Part shown: in pieces, positions 11,812 through 24,000 of the stretch
Layout: each line of letters opens with the position of its first letter
Position numbering within the stretch: the first letter of the stretch is position 1
Assembly: GCA_015501055.1 (NCBI GenBank)
Contig: JADNYV010000193.1
Coordinates: forward strand, 1-64,000
Origin: Mucidula mucida
Lineage: Eukaryota; Basidiomycota; Agaricomycetes; Agaricales; Physalacriaceae
Length of the DNA stretch: 64,000 nt
Direction of reading: 5' to 3'
Position numbers and translations under genes: made by a program
Notes under the pieces: generated by a model
What the model saw: only the letters and a program-made list of their open reading frames with translations
Database searches by the model: none
Told to the model about the DNA's origin: nothing

Positions 11812-12739
11812 TGGATACTGTATGATCCTGCACCATCGTGGAAATTGAACAAGTTGTCGATAATATCGGATGATTCAGAAAGACATACGCATAAATCGTA
11901 CTCCCAATCGTGCAGATGAGTATCCTAGCACGGCGTAGTGTGTGAAGCAAGCAAAGATAGCCCATTATTTGTATGGAATCGGAAACGGGCGGCTGTATGT
12001 GCTGTATGACAGATCATGTCTGCTTCCCACAGAAATGTGGAACGCTTACGTTGGATAGCATGTCCGCATTAAGACCAAGGTTTCGGTAAAAATGTGGCGT
12101 AAGGCGACTTCGGCGCGACTTGGTCCGGAACTCGTTTGATAAATTCGCGCCTATTTTGCACAATCCAGATTCTTGAACATGAGTGCACGTCGCAGTTATC
12201 TTTTCGACGCCGCGTCGCAATGTGTATTGGAACGGCTGCTGTACCTATCACATCAACGATGTTTGTGATACTGATATCAACAGTCCCAAGAGCGCGCCCT
12301 AGAGGCTCGACGTGAAAAAGTGACAAATCAGGTTCCCTTTTGACAGATCCGTGAATTCCTGGGGGGTAGATGACGGTGGGGAAAGAAAAGAAGTTTTTAT
12401 CCTTCCTGTGGCGGTGCAGCGCAGGACCGACTTCACCTGAGGATTGGCGTCAACAACATATACGGCTCATTGCAATGATGGGATGGTTAGGTAGAGCAAA
12501 CTTTTGTCACGGTGCGAGGAGACGTCGAGAAACGGAAGAGGTGTTGAATATTCAGAGGATGTATCGATGGTATCGCAGGACACGCCGAAACTACAAGGTC
12601 TCTTGCATCGGCCCATCCACGCAATATGGCCGCCGGGCCGCTCGAGAGAAAGCCCGGCGGGAATATGCAGACCCAGATGTCCCTACGTGTGAGATGCCAT
12701 CAATGAGCATTGGTTCTTCTCAATGAATAAAATAAGACG
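11812..12739. other. Region upstream of the acyltransferase remnant, no clear gene
   Basis: Expected to hold the first exon or promoter of the acyltransferase. Minus-strand open stretches at 12,014-12,326 show no motif I can place. It may be diverged duplicate sequence, because acyltransferase fragments lie on both sides. Confidence 0.35.
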
Positions 12740-12932
12740 TGCACTTGCCTTGTAGTCCCTCTTCAACCTCGCTCCCAACTTGGTCCAATACTTCAGTGTC
12801 CTTCAGTTCTTTAGGATCACGACGCCCACGCACGACCAATCCCACATTGATACCGATATTCACCATGGACGGATTCTGTTCATGAAGTGGTATAGGAAGC
12901 AGCTTGCTGTCGCCATCGTGGACTTTGGACAA
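12740..12932 (-). pseudogene. Acyltransferase N-terminal exon fragment, echo 1
   Basis: The minus strand encodes INVGLVVRGRRDPKELKD and then, after a frame change, WTKLGARLKRD. This mirrors the N-terminal exon of the acyltransferase remnant at 11.7-11.8 kb (NVGLVVRGSLDPDKLKN, WPKLGARVKGK). A stretch between the two parts is missing and no other exon of the family follows, so it is a fragment. Confidence 0.6.
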
Positions 12933-13259
12933 GCTTGAATCACGACCGACTTTTGAACCGGGTATTCATAATAATCTCGTAACGAAACACTGGTGTCAAC
13001 TGTCTGTTTCAGTCAACATCTCCGAGAACACTGAGACTAAACTCGTTATCGTGATTTCAATGTTAAGTAGCCCTCTGCAGAAGCTACACCAAGAAAAAAA
13101 TCAGAGCGGATAAGGCATAAGGAGAAGTCGCCCACCAGTAACACGTAGACGAGCAGCGATCTGCCAGTGTTCAAGTCGTTGTATAGAAGCAGGCAAAGAT
13201 GGCGCAGAGAAGGAAGATGCTCCAAACGGTCATGTGAACCGAAAAGCATTCGATGAATG

Positions 13260-13400
13260 GGATGTTATTCTTGCCTTATCAATCCCCTTCAACCTCGCCC
13301 CTACTGGGGTAGACGGTTCACAGGGAGAACTGTTGACGCGTGGTCAGAACCGAGATATTCGCGTACGATTCCCACATTGATAAGGATGAATGGGCTCTGT
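13260..13400 (-). pseudogene. Acyltransferase N-terminal exon fragment, echo 2
   Basis: A more decayed copy of the same exon: the minus strand keeps LINVG and the end of the exon (a GARLKG-like block near 13,275-13,300), with stops between. The plus-strand wording near 13,277-13,290 (cttcaacctcgcccc) matches 11,695 and 12,770. Confidence 0.45.
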
Positions 13401-13494
13401 TTAGCGTAGTTGCGTTCCTTCGACAGTGTCCTTGTATAGACTCAAGCATGAGCTGTATTCAGAAACAAGGATTTCCGAAACTAGTTTGTTCTCT

Positions 13495-15449
13495 TCATCC
13501 ATGCACTATATCGCTCAATTGCGTCTTCGGGATTGCCTCGTCAAATGCACGCTTCGCCAACCTAGTCTGCGTCGCTTGCTCATACGCGAATGCTAGTCCC
13601 ACCAACTCGAATTCCGAGAACGCCGAAGCAAAGAACGATATCCCAAAAGGTACGTTAGGCGCAGGGTACACGGTGAGAGGGCCTGCGCTCCCAATCGTAA
13701 CGTTGGCGGGATAGAACCCAAGAGGAACTATTGAGATACAGGTTAACACATAGACGGAAAAACAAACGGAAGCAGGGTGTCACCGGTAACAAGCGGATAT
13801 CCCGCCACAGCTGCAGGTGTTGTCGTGAACGCAGGTGAAGGCAGTACAAGAGCGTCAAGGTCGTGCGCTTGCAGTGCCGCGTCGATGCCCCGCGTTCTGC
13901 CCAGGTCATGATCAAACGCCAGCGCAGTGAAATACACGTCATCGAATCCATTCGTCGCTTCGGACTCAATCAAACTACAAAAAGTGGTGAGTACAATGGA
14001 AGCGCCCGAAGAAGAGCTTTAACTCACATGTCCTGCGATGTAAAGTTGACGGGTTCCTCCAACTCCGGATTGGCATCGTTAAACGCAATAAGATCTGCCA
14101 AGCTGCGCACGCCAGACGGATTCTCAATCAACGCGGCGTAGTAGCGATTGAGTTCGACCTGCGAATTATCGTTAGTTCCCTTTCGAAGCCAAAGAAGGAC
14201 TTCGTTCACCTTAAAATCGGTATCCAACACTATCGTCTCATTTCCATCCGTCACAAATTCCTCCGCACTAGGTAGATCCGCCGGGTCCACCACAGTCGCA
14301 CCTAGCTGTCGCATCACGTCTAGCGCTCCCTCGAAAGCGTCAAATACAGATTGGTCGAGTCCAGTAATCTCGGGATCCAAGAACACACGCCTGGGCACCC
14401 CGATACGTTTTCCATTCAAAGCCGTTTTCACGAGTGCTTGAGTATAGTCTGGCACTGGAGTTGGCTGCGCAAGTGTGAAGTTGTCATTCGGGTCAGGTCC
14501 AGCTATGATGGAAAGAACGATGGCGGCGTCGGTTAACGAGCGTGTCATGGGTCCTACGGTGTCTTGATTCGACGATATCGGTACAACTATGGCGATATCA
14601 ATATCTTCCAAATTCAAGAAAAGAAAAGAAGCTTACCGCCAGCTCTCGAGGTCAACCCAACAGTTGGCTTGATTCCCGCCAAATTGTTGTTGCTGCTTGG
14701 ACATATAATACTGCCATCAGTCTCAGTTCCAAGGGTGACCGCAGCCAACCCAATACTCGCCCCGACTCCCGAACCCGAACTACTCCCACACGGATCCATC
14801 GAGGGAAAGTATGCCCCGGTGTTTTGTCCGCCGCGTCCACTCCATCCAGAAGGCAGTCTGCCCCCACGGAAGTGCGCAAACTCGCTCAGATTGGCTTTGC
14901 CAAGAATGATCGCGCCGGCTGCGCGTAGACGCTTAACGACTCCGGCGTCAGATGGGACGATTGACCTGAGCAGTGAGAAGGAACCCGCGGTGGTGTTCAA
15001 GCCTTCTGTCGCGACGGTGGCGATGTTATCCTGCGACTCGTCAGTACACGCAAGATGTGATGAGGATTACGCACTTTTAGGAGGATAGGTATTCCATGTA
15101 AAAGGCTTCGCTTTCCTGTCAAACTGCGCTCCTTGTCGAGGCTTGCAGCTTGGGATAGTGCAGATGGATTGGTTTCAATCACAGCTCGTAATGTAGGTCC
15201 TTTTAGATTGACTTCATCGATGCGTGCAAAGTAAGCCTGCAACTCTGTCAACATAGCATTTTGATTGTCAGAATAACATACCTTGACCAAATCTACGCTC
15301 GAAAACGATCCACCATCCAATCCTTGCTGCAGTTCGAGTACAGAAGCCTCGTATAAGTCGGGGAACACGGCTCCATGGTGTGCGAGCGGTGTCTGCGGTA
15401 GAGTAAGGGCGACGACCGCAAGGGAGAACGAAATCAGTGTCAATTTCAT
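13495..15449 (-). CDS. Secreted amidase-signature-family hydrolase
   Basis: Amide hydrolase of the amidase signature (AS) family. Model: 13495-13727, 13784-13974, 14028-14586, 14637-15030, 15075-15236, 15282-15449 on the minus strand, 1707 nt, 568 residues. The ATG at 15449 opens a hydrophobic signal peptide (MKLTLISFSLAVVALTLP), whereas upstream in-frame codons add a charged stretch, so this start is preferred. The Ser-cisSer-Lys triad is present: Lys in GIPILLKDNIA, Ser in DPCGSSSGSG, Ser in GTETDGSIICPSS. C-terminal landmarks are AGYPLVTVPLGFYP (restored by splicing) and PFGISFFASAFSEF. The substrate is unknown; secreted fungal relatives may release ammonia from amides or peptides. The gene is intact. 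Confidence 0.92.
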
Positions 15450-16814
15450 GGCGAATGATCCCATGGTCATGGCGAGGTCGACGACTTTATCAATCCACGA
15501 TAAAGAATGACCGTCGCTCGACATGGGAACCACTTCCCCAGGGCCGCATGGTGTGATGACGGCACTGCGACCGGGACCTTGGCCTTATCGCACGCGTTCG
15601 AAAAAGTAGTCTCGGGTGTCAGTCATTATGGCACCTGGGTGCAAGGAAAGAGCTCGGGTTAATTAAAGATTTCGAGCGAGTAATAAAGACAAGGTACCTG
15701 GTTTAAATAGTTGACTGTTGGTAAAGAACAGAAGGTAACTTGAATGACATAGTAGTTGTGGGAGCTGTGTGGGCTCTAAAAGCAACTGGCCACAAAATAG
15801 ATCGCCTGTGCAGGATTTGAGAGCCCAAGAAGGGTTCTCTCTTCGACACCAGCAGAATTCATCAACTTGAGCATTTGTCCAACTTTGGCTTAGAACATAA
15901 CAGCCAAATGTGCTTGCTGAGGCGCAGCGCAGAATAGGTTTAAATTCAAAGATGAGAAGAGCTGGACGGCGAAAACATTGAAAGATGTGTTGGGTGCAAG
16001 TGCGAAGGCGCGTACCGATCACCGATCACACTTCCCGGAATGGTGACACTGGTGTTGCCGCCGCCACCAACACCAGTCGGCAATTCGGCATATCTTTTCT
16101 TCAACCACCACTATCGCGGCTTTCTGTGGCGCGTCTGCATGATAAATGTATTTTCTAGGAACGTAGCCCAAAGCCTTCTACTTCTACATGTCTGTACCTG
16201 GACAGTGGAACCCACTGTTGCCTGTCTTTGGATTTTTCTCCCTCAAGGCTGACCATGGTCCATGTAGAACCAGACCTCATAAACTATTCATGAACTCAGG
16301 TACGCAAATGTAGACGGGCCTTAATTCTGCGACTTACCTCAATACAGCTTCCTCTTGTATCAACTGACTCACCTTGATGCAGAAACAACAGAAGCAGACA
16401 CCAAGCTTTTGCGGTTACCCTTATGGTTGATGAATATACGCGAGGCTTCTTTCGAAGGTACAGCATGATACCCGCATTCAGCTCGCTGGCGACATCGCGC
16501 TCCAGGTACCCCAATCTCGAATAGCAACGTCCATCACATGCACTGGCATCTGACGCCGGGACCGCATGCTTCTCCCACCTATACCCATCACTTGTCCATT
16601 ATCACTGGCCTGTCCGCCGTTACAGTAAACGTCCGATCTGAGACGTTGCGTGAACCACTACGTCTACAATCAGATGTCCCAAGCTCGCGAGCAGAAAAGG
16701 ACAAAAGTGAACCGGTTTCCTCGGGAGAAATGGACGTCATATTTATACAAGAACTGTGGAGCTCAATCTGCATCCACTTCATCTTTGCCCTCTTACTCCA
16801 ACGTTATACCCCAG
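15450..16814. other. Intergenic between divergent amidase and PX-GH18 genes
   Basis: About 1.4 kb carrying both promoters. Short ORFs at 15,663-16,022, 16,040-16,252 and 16,296-16,514 overlap on both strands and show no family. No TATA box, repeat or RNA gene stands out. Confidence 0.45.
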
Positions 16815-18864
16815 ATGGCACCTCTAGTTACGATCAACAAGCACACAACCGCTTCGGCGCCGCGTCCGCACATTCTTTATACCATCCAAGTGACGCGCAG
16901 CGGGGTACACACCGTCGTAGAGCGACGGTATTCCGAGGCGGGCACAGTTCCTTCATACATCTACATTTGACTGATCTCTTCGTCCGTTCTAGTTTCTAGC
17001 GCTCAACGCCACCCTCGGCGTCCCAGCAAACACGCACCCTCTTCCCCCGAAACGTATCCTCACAACGACATTTGTCCCTTCGGCCTGGCTTGACGATGCG
17101 CTCATCGCTGAGCGCAAGGCCGGGCTGCAAGACTATCTTACAGGTCTCCTTGCGGATCCGGCGTACAGCGAGAATAGCGCTGTGTTAGACTTCATCCTGC
17201 CGCAGCCCGCCACCAAGATCAATGGTGACTTTAACGCGGAGGATGCGATTCCTAGTACTTTCTCAAGGAAAGCCGCTCTGGCGATGATCAAAGGAGGCTA
17301 TCAAACCCAGGCAACAATGATAGCCGCTGCTTATTATCCAGGTGAACATCACACGACACTATAGCCGTATACATCTCTCTAATTGACGTCTCGCGTTAAC
17401 TAGATTGGAGTGTGAGCGGTACACCCCCAGAAGGAATCGACTACTCCAAATTTGACATCCTCTTCTTTGCCTTCGCTACGCCGAACTCCTCTTCCACCCT
17501 AGCGTGGGACTCGGGCTCTCAGTCAACCTTACAACGTCTCGTCTCATCTGCACACTCTGCCGGAACAGGGACCAAGATCGTTCTGTCCGTGGGCGGCTGG
17601 GGCGGCAGCTATTGGTTCTCTAATGCCGTTTCCACCTCTTCCAATCGCACTGCGTTCATAAACGATCTGGTCAGCGCGGTGAACACCTTTAACTTGGACG
17701 GCATAGATATCGACTGGGAATATCCCAACTCAACCGGCGCGGGAAACCCGCATGCGAGTGGTGATGCAGCAGGTTTGTTGAAGTTGGTACAGGGCTTGAG
17801 GTCCTCGCTCGGTGAGTAACTCTCTCTAAAGTTACACACACGCATTGACCTGCTGGAGCGTAGGCTCGTCTAAGATCATCTCCGCCGCGGTCCCCCATCT
17901 CCCCTGGATAGGCGCGAACGGGAGTCCTCTCACAGACGTGTCGGCCTATGCAGCTGTCATGACCTACGTGAACATCATGAACTACGACGTCTGGGGCGCA
18001 TCCTCTACCCCAGGACCGAACGCCCCTCTTGGCGATCTCTGCGGCACGTCATGGCAGCCACAAGCAAACGCGCAAGCGGCGTTGAAGCAATGGACGAGCG
18101 CAGGATTCCCCGCGTCCAAACTCCTTCTGGGCTTGCCCTTGTATGGGTACGTCTCGCAGAGTACCGCGACGGGATTGACGGGGAGCCTTCTGCCTCCTTC
18201 CGAGAGCGCTCTGGTCGTTAATGAAGGTGATGTGGGCGAGAATGGGCGAGTGGGAAAGATGAACTTTGTGAATGGAACCCATGTGCGACCGGTGGAGGGT
18301 GTGAAAGAGCGGGAGGCGAAACTTCTTGCGGCGAATGCGGACCTCAGAGGTTGGTATGGGCAGCAGATTCCGTTCAGTACGATTGTATCCTCGGGAGCGT
18401 TGACCCGTAATGCGGACGGGACGTACGGCCAAGCTGGAGGATTTACGTTTGGTGCGTCCATCTCTTCTTATCCCGGAGCTGACCACTAAGCGTTCCATGT
18501 AGCTTGGGATGATTGCAGTGATACACCAGTTCGTGTGCACCCGAGACTTTGGAGGATAACTTTCTGACTTGCTTACAATAACAGTTCTTATACAACGTTT
18601 CACAGAGTACGGTGGTTACTTTTGATGGTTGGTCCTCCTTTCTTTCATTTGCGCTCCTCCAACTCAGATCGTAATGACAGATACGTGGTCCCTTGGAGAT
18701 AAAGCTACTTTCGCTCGCAACAACGGCATGGCGGGATGCTTCACTTGGTCGCTTGATCAGGTACGTGATTCCCTTGTCCTGCCATCCAATATTCCTTCAT
18801 ATACACCCTACAGGACGATGGCGTGCGCCTCCAGAATGTTATCAGGTCCAACCTTGGGAAGTAG
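16815..18864 (+). CDS. PX domain fused to GH18 chitinase
   Basis: Predicted chitinase preceded by a phosphoinositide-binding PX domain. Model: 16815-16937, 16993-17341, 17404-17811, 17864-18451, 18503-18528, 18585-18627, 18681-18760, 18814-18864; 1668 nt, 555 residues. Residues 1 to about 115 form the PX part: ILYTIQVTRSGVHTVVERRYSEF, basic PRKR, then ERKAGLQDYLTGLL and VLDFIL. From about residue 155 the GH18 barrel begins (AAAYYPDWSV), with KIVLSVGGWGGSYWFS, the catalytic LDGIDIDWEYP (proton-donor Glu), MNYDVWG and GCFTWSLDQDDG. Exon 2 carries both the PX tail and the first GH18 strand, so the fusion does not rest on a guessed junction. No signal peptide is seen, so a role on the cytosolic face of endomembranes is inferred. 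The first intron uses a GC donor. Substrate is presumed to be chitin or chito-oligomers. Confidence 0.9.
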
Positions 18865-19170
18865 ATATAGACTCGCAGAACAATCGGGTATCGCTTTGAA
18901 ACAAGCATTTACGACAATGACGACCACGATGGTACTACACGACGCCTCAAGCTTTCATCTATCATACCTGTTTGCACTATATCACGACATTATAACATTT
19001 GGTTTTTCAGGTACAAGTCTCCGGACTAGCAAATAACGATTTCACAGGGATACAAGTACAGTACACGAAATCAAGAGACCGTATCTTGTCCAACAACAAC
19101 GCCCACTCCATAACCGTGATACCCTTCTTCAGCGCCTCGTCCCTAACCTCTCTATCCCTTACCCCCTCCG

Positions 19171-20654
19171 TCATACTCGATATCGCACGCAAATGCGCTT
19201 CGGAATTGATACCCAGACTCTGAAGCGGGTCCGAAATGTGACTGAGGGAAGGATTACAGAGGACAGAATATCCCGAAATGCTGTCGTTGCCTGGGACTTT
19301 ATGCTGCTGATCGTCGATCCAGATCGTGTGGGGATGAAGGGAACGGGCGGCGGAGACTCTTTGCCCTTATTCGGCGTGGACATCATGCGAATGGGCGTAT
19401 GGGAGCGGGATATTCGACGGGTTGTACGAGGTATGAGGACGTTACTCTGCGGCGACGACGTCCGAGGGCGAGGATATTGATCTATACTTCTATTAGGCGG
19501 CGTCGACATCCAAGGTGTAGGCAAAGACTTGGACGCCGGCGACATTGAACGTCGCTCATCAGGCTCCGTCAACAGCGTCTGCGCCGACCCCTGCGCCGGA
19601 AGGTGGATTTACTTTCGAATCCTAATGTCTAATAACATGCGTCAATCCAGAGTCAAGAACGAATATGAAGACAAACCTCTTGCGAGGACAAATCAGAACT
19701 GCGCTGTTTTCCCTTTCGCAATGTAGAAAGCGCCCTACTAGTCGAGCGCTCCCCAAACTCCTGCTCTTGAGCGTCATAGTCCCGTGGCGTCAGATAATAC
19801 ACGCTCATATCTTCCTCCTTGTCATCAGCCTCATCCGCCACCCTCTGCCTCCACGTCGAGATAGTCGTCGTCTTCTCCGGTGTCTCCTCCAAAATCCTAT
19901 CCCGCACCATGTCGAACTTGGGCGCCACACGCCCCATCGACTTTGAGCCATGTCTCCGCCGTGGCGTGTCGCTCGTCCGTCGATTCTTGCTGACGCTCAC
20001 CGCAAAGCCCCTCGACGACGGAAAGACCTGTTGCATCTCTTTCGTGTATTCGCCAAACTCCCCGTATGTCCCCACCTCCATGTTGGACATGGTACTATAC
20101 ATAGCGGGGATGGTACTCCCGCGCGACGGGCCGCTCGTGAAGCTGTGCGAGCGCCGGGTCGACGCTCCAGGATCCTCCTCATCCACCACAAGTACATCTT
20201 CAATCGGCGCGCCGGCAGTAGTAACGGCAGTATATGTAACAGCGTCAAAGTCCTCGGGGAGCGGCGCACTCGTCGGCGCCCAAGAGTTCCGCGTCGGCGC
20301 ACCGTGTGTCGTGCACTGGTCAAAGTCACTCGCGAGCGGCGGAGATGTAGGAGGCGCCTTGGGACGCTTCACCAATCGCTCGTGCCCTCTCCGGTCTTTG
20401 ACCACATAGAATACGCCCGAGTCTGCGGACGCTTTAGTAATGAAACTTTTCATTGTACGTTATCGGTAGAGGGGGGAGGGATTCTCACCACTTGTCCCTG
20501 CGCGGCTATACATGAAATCGTCGAGCAGAACGGACTTGGATTGAACTAGAGGGAAAACGAAGAATGGGAGGATGATGGCAGCCAGCAAGGAGTACACCCA
20601 AGAGAAGCGCTCCGACACGCGTTGAAAGATCCTTGATACACGTGTTGGCCACAC
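19171..20654 (-). CDS. Hypothetical single-pass membrane protein
   Basis: The start at 20654 gives a basic N-terminus (MWPTRVSRIFQRVSERF), one membrane helix (WVYSLLAAIILPFFVFPLV), then a long hydrophilic part. Splicing from DDFMYSRAGTS into DSGVFYVVKDRRGHERLVK keeps the frame, and a second intron near 19,610-19,665 joins the Ser/Arg-rich C-terminal part that stops at 19171. The long exon is rich in Ser, Thr, Pro, Arg and acidic residues and looks disordered. It has no recognised domain. It lies tail to tail with the PX-GH18 gene. The last exon and stop are less certain than the first two exons. Confidence 0.6.
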
Positions 20655-21042
20655 ACCACTGTCAATCGATAAGTGTTGATCTTCAATTACTCGTCATAGC
20701 TTTCATTTGCCAATCAGGTGATGCGAGTCTATAGGCGCGTGTAACCAAACGCCGCTATATGAGTGAGCAACTTTACCGCGAATCGGGATAAAGTGATTCT
20801 TTCCACAAACGGAAGAAGGACGATGGCTTGCAGCAAGCATAATGTGGGATCATAGAAGCAGGGCGGGCTGCCTCGACGGAACTGGAAGCATTCCAAAGAC
20901 ATGCGTTGATCAGAATTGTTTACCTATTCAGAACAAATCTTCAGAACACCCAATTTTACGCTCGAACGATAGAAACCCACCCATACATTACATATACAAG
21001 AAGCAAAAACAACAAAACCATATTTATCAATAGATAGCAACC
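20655..21042. other. Intergenic, 388 bp
   Basis: Upstream of the membrane-protein gene and downstream of the ABC transporter. Nothing is recognised. Confidence 0.5.
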
Positions 21043-24000
21043 TCACTTTTCATCGCGCTCGGCCTTCGCTTTCGCCGCTGCCTCCAGTTCACCAAACGTC
21101 CCACTCTTCAAGCACATAGTTCTAAATATGCCGTCCTCCTTATGTATCAAGTTGAGCGGTGTGTCAAACTCGGCCACCTGGCCCTTGTCTAGCACGATAA
21201 GCCTATCGTAGTCAATGACTGTTCTTAGACGATGAGCAACTGTGTTCTGGACGTTAGCATCTGAAAAAAACATAACGGCATATAACGTACCTGTCAACAA
21301 CAGGCTGTTCGTGAACTCGTCTCGAATAGCCTTCTGAATCTTCGCGTCCGTAGCAAAGTCGATGCTACTCGTCGCTTCATCTAGAACAATAATGGAGCTG
21401 TGTCGCAGCAGAGCGCGCGCCATAGCAATCAATTGCCGTTGACCTTGGGAGAAGTTGGTTCCTCCCGGAGACACCTTCGTTTTCAGCGACACAGAGGTCT
21501 TGGCATCCATATCTGTAGCAACGGAATCCGCAATTGAACCTTCCGTGGGCTCCCTCTCTACACCGCGTATAGAAGCTGGGCGCGAAGTGGCAGGCGTGGT
21601 CGCTTCAGAGGGCATTTGACTCGTTGTCACCATCTGCACTCGATATAGGGCTTCCCAGCATTCGTTATCGTCGTGTTCATCTGTAAACCGAGACACCGAT
21701 CAGACCCCCACCACACGAAATAACCGTAGACACTCACTGAAGGGATCCAAGTTCTCCCGGAGCGTACCAGAGAACAGCGTAGCATCTTGCGGAATGAAAG
21801 TCTAAAGTAATCATGAGCTTCAGCGCTGCCGAAATGCGTCCCCAGGCGTACCAATCTTTCACGCAGATCATGGACGCCAATTTTGGAAATGTCGATTCCA
21901 TCTATGAGAATTCTTCCTTCCGTTGGATCCACGAAGCGTAAGATACTCATCGCCAAGGTACTCTTTCCGGATCCCGTGCGACCCAACAATCCGATCCTCT
22001 CACCAGCCCGAAGAGTAAACGAAACATCATGGAGGACGGCGGGCAGCTCGGGAGCATATTTAACAACAAGGTTTTCTACAGTAACCAAGTTGTCATTGGT
22101 CGTGCTCGACGGCCAGTACGCAGGTGGGCGACTAGATTCAATAACCGCTGGCGGTTCCTGTGGGAGGTCTAGGTATTCGACAATTCGTTCGACAGAGCTT
22201 GAAAGGTTGTCAGGCAAAGCATTGAAAGTACGAACTGGCAACTAACTTAAGATCAAGCTCCAAGCCTGTCCAGAATCTACACGCCCAGTACACCGAGGTG
22301 GTGAAGCTCAAAGCACTCGTGATACACAAACCGGCGAGACCTGCACTGTCGACCAATACGGCGATCGAGAAGAGACAAGTAATAAGGACGCCCTGTAACC
22401 GACGTTAGTCTACCAACCCTCATAGAAACAAACCTACGACTTACAACTGCCCCAAGACAATCAAAGTTCAACAGCAACCATCTGTTCGTCATCCAAAAGC
22501 CGTACCACATCTACGTTGACATCAATACGAGCTTGCCCGAGAGATTACGACGATGCTTACCTTTGTCGTCGTATCCACCTTACGATGCAAGCCGTCCAAG
22601 AATCTCTTCTCAGCCGAAAAGGCGCGAACAGTCACGATTCCTTCCAACACTTCACCAAAATCCGAAAAGATAGGAGAGCGAGTATTGCTTTCCATACGAC
22701 GGAGGTCACGACCCGTATTCAAGTAACCAATGGAGAGTTCTCTGTAAACAAAGCCTAGAAGCACAGCGGGAATGAGGAAGGCAGGGAACACAACGCTGTG
22801 GTGGGATCAGTAGATGACTTAGCAGCATGAGAGCGAGGAAGAACATACGCAACGGTAAGTATAGACACGAAGAAGGCAGCTAGAGAGGAATTGACAGCTT
22901 GCATAGAGCCAGCAAGGGACGAATCGATAGTTTCAATATCCTGACACAAAAGCGTCAGCACACTTTACGGAGAAACCCGACATTAGGAGCACCTTTCCAA
23001 AGCGATTAAGCATACGTCCTTGCGGAGTCGTGTCGTGGAACCGGAACGTCGCACGAACAACAGTCACCAGCAATTGCCTAGAAGTCTAGGTCAGTCTCTC
23101 TCATCACCTCATTACGAAGATCCTCACTTGAACAGAATTCTAGACGCCCTCAGGGCACCGGTATACTGGGCAGCCGAAGACGCAACACCAACCATAGCAC
23201 TCCCAATTCCTATAGAGGCATAAACACCGACATAGAACAATGGATGCTCGCGTGCATCTGGAAGGGTCCGAGTCGAATACACTGGTCCTGGCGAATGATG
23301 GTGTAGTAGCCCATGTGAGAACGCGCTCGTCATAAACTCTTGATCGTGAGAGGCAGCGCTTCTGAACATGAAGGACTCTGTCGCCTGGCCGTATGCCTCA
23401 CCCCAGAACTACACCCATGAGTTAGATAGTATCTACCGCACGACAGAGCGTAAACGGGCGAACCTTGATCCACAGTTTCTCGACGATACCCAAGCCCTGG
23501 TTGAGGAACACCAAGAAAAGAAGGATTGACCAGATGAAGTACGACCTGCGCAGCTCGCGTCAATAAGCATACAAGAAATATGAGAAAAGGGTCTTACGAG
23601 GCTTGCAGATATTTCTTGTAGATATTCCATTTCACGCCACCCGTCTCGCGATGTTCATCCTTGACGAGCTTTCTCGGTTTCTTCTCCGTACCATCAGCAG
23701 GTTTGTCCTCACCGTCGATCTCATCCACGACGGCTTCCTCCGGCGCATTCTCAAGGTCCTCAGCATGCGCCTCGGCCGACTCATCCTGTGCAATTTCATC
23801 CAGGGTACCTTGAGCCTTCAAATCCTTGATGTAGCCCTGTGTGTCGATACGGCCATCAAGCATCCTGACGAGGTACTGCGTTCCAGGAAGGACCAGCTCA
23901 ACATGATGTGTGACAAGCACTACCGTCCTATTCTTCAACAATGGGCCCATGAGCAGCCTTTCAAACAAGAACCTCGAGGTATGACTGTCCTACAAGACTG

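Noticed and set aside
19819..20549. Long plus-strand ORFs opposite the membrane-protein gene
   Set aside because: They are antisense to an exon that splices in frame with a membrane-helix start; the composition is a mirror artefact.
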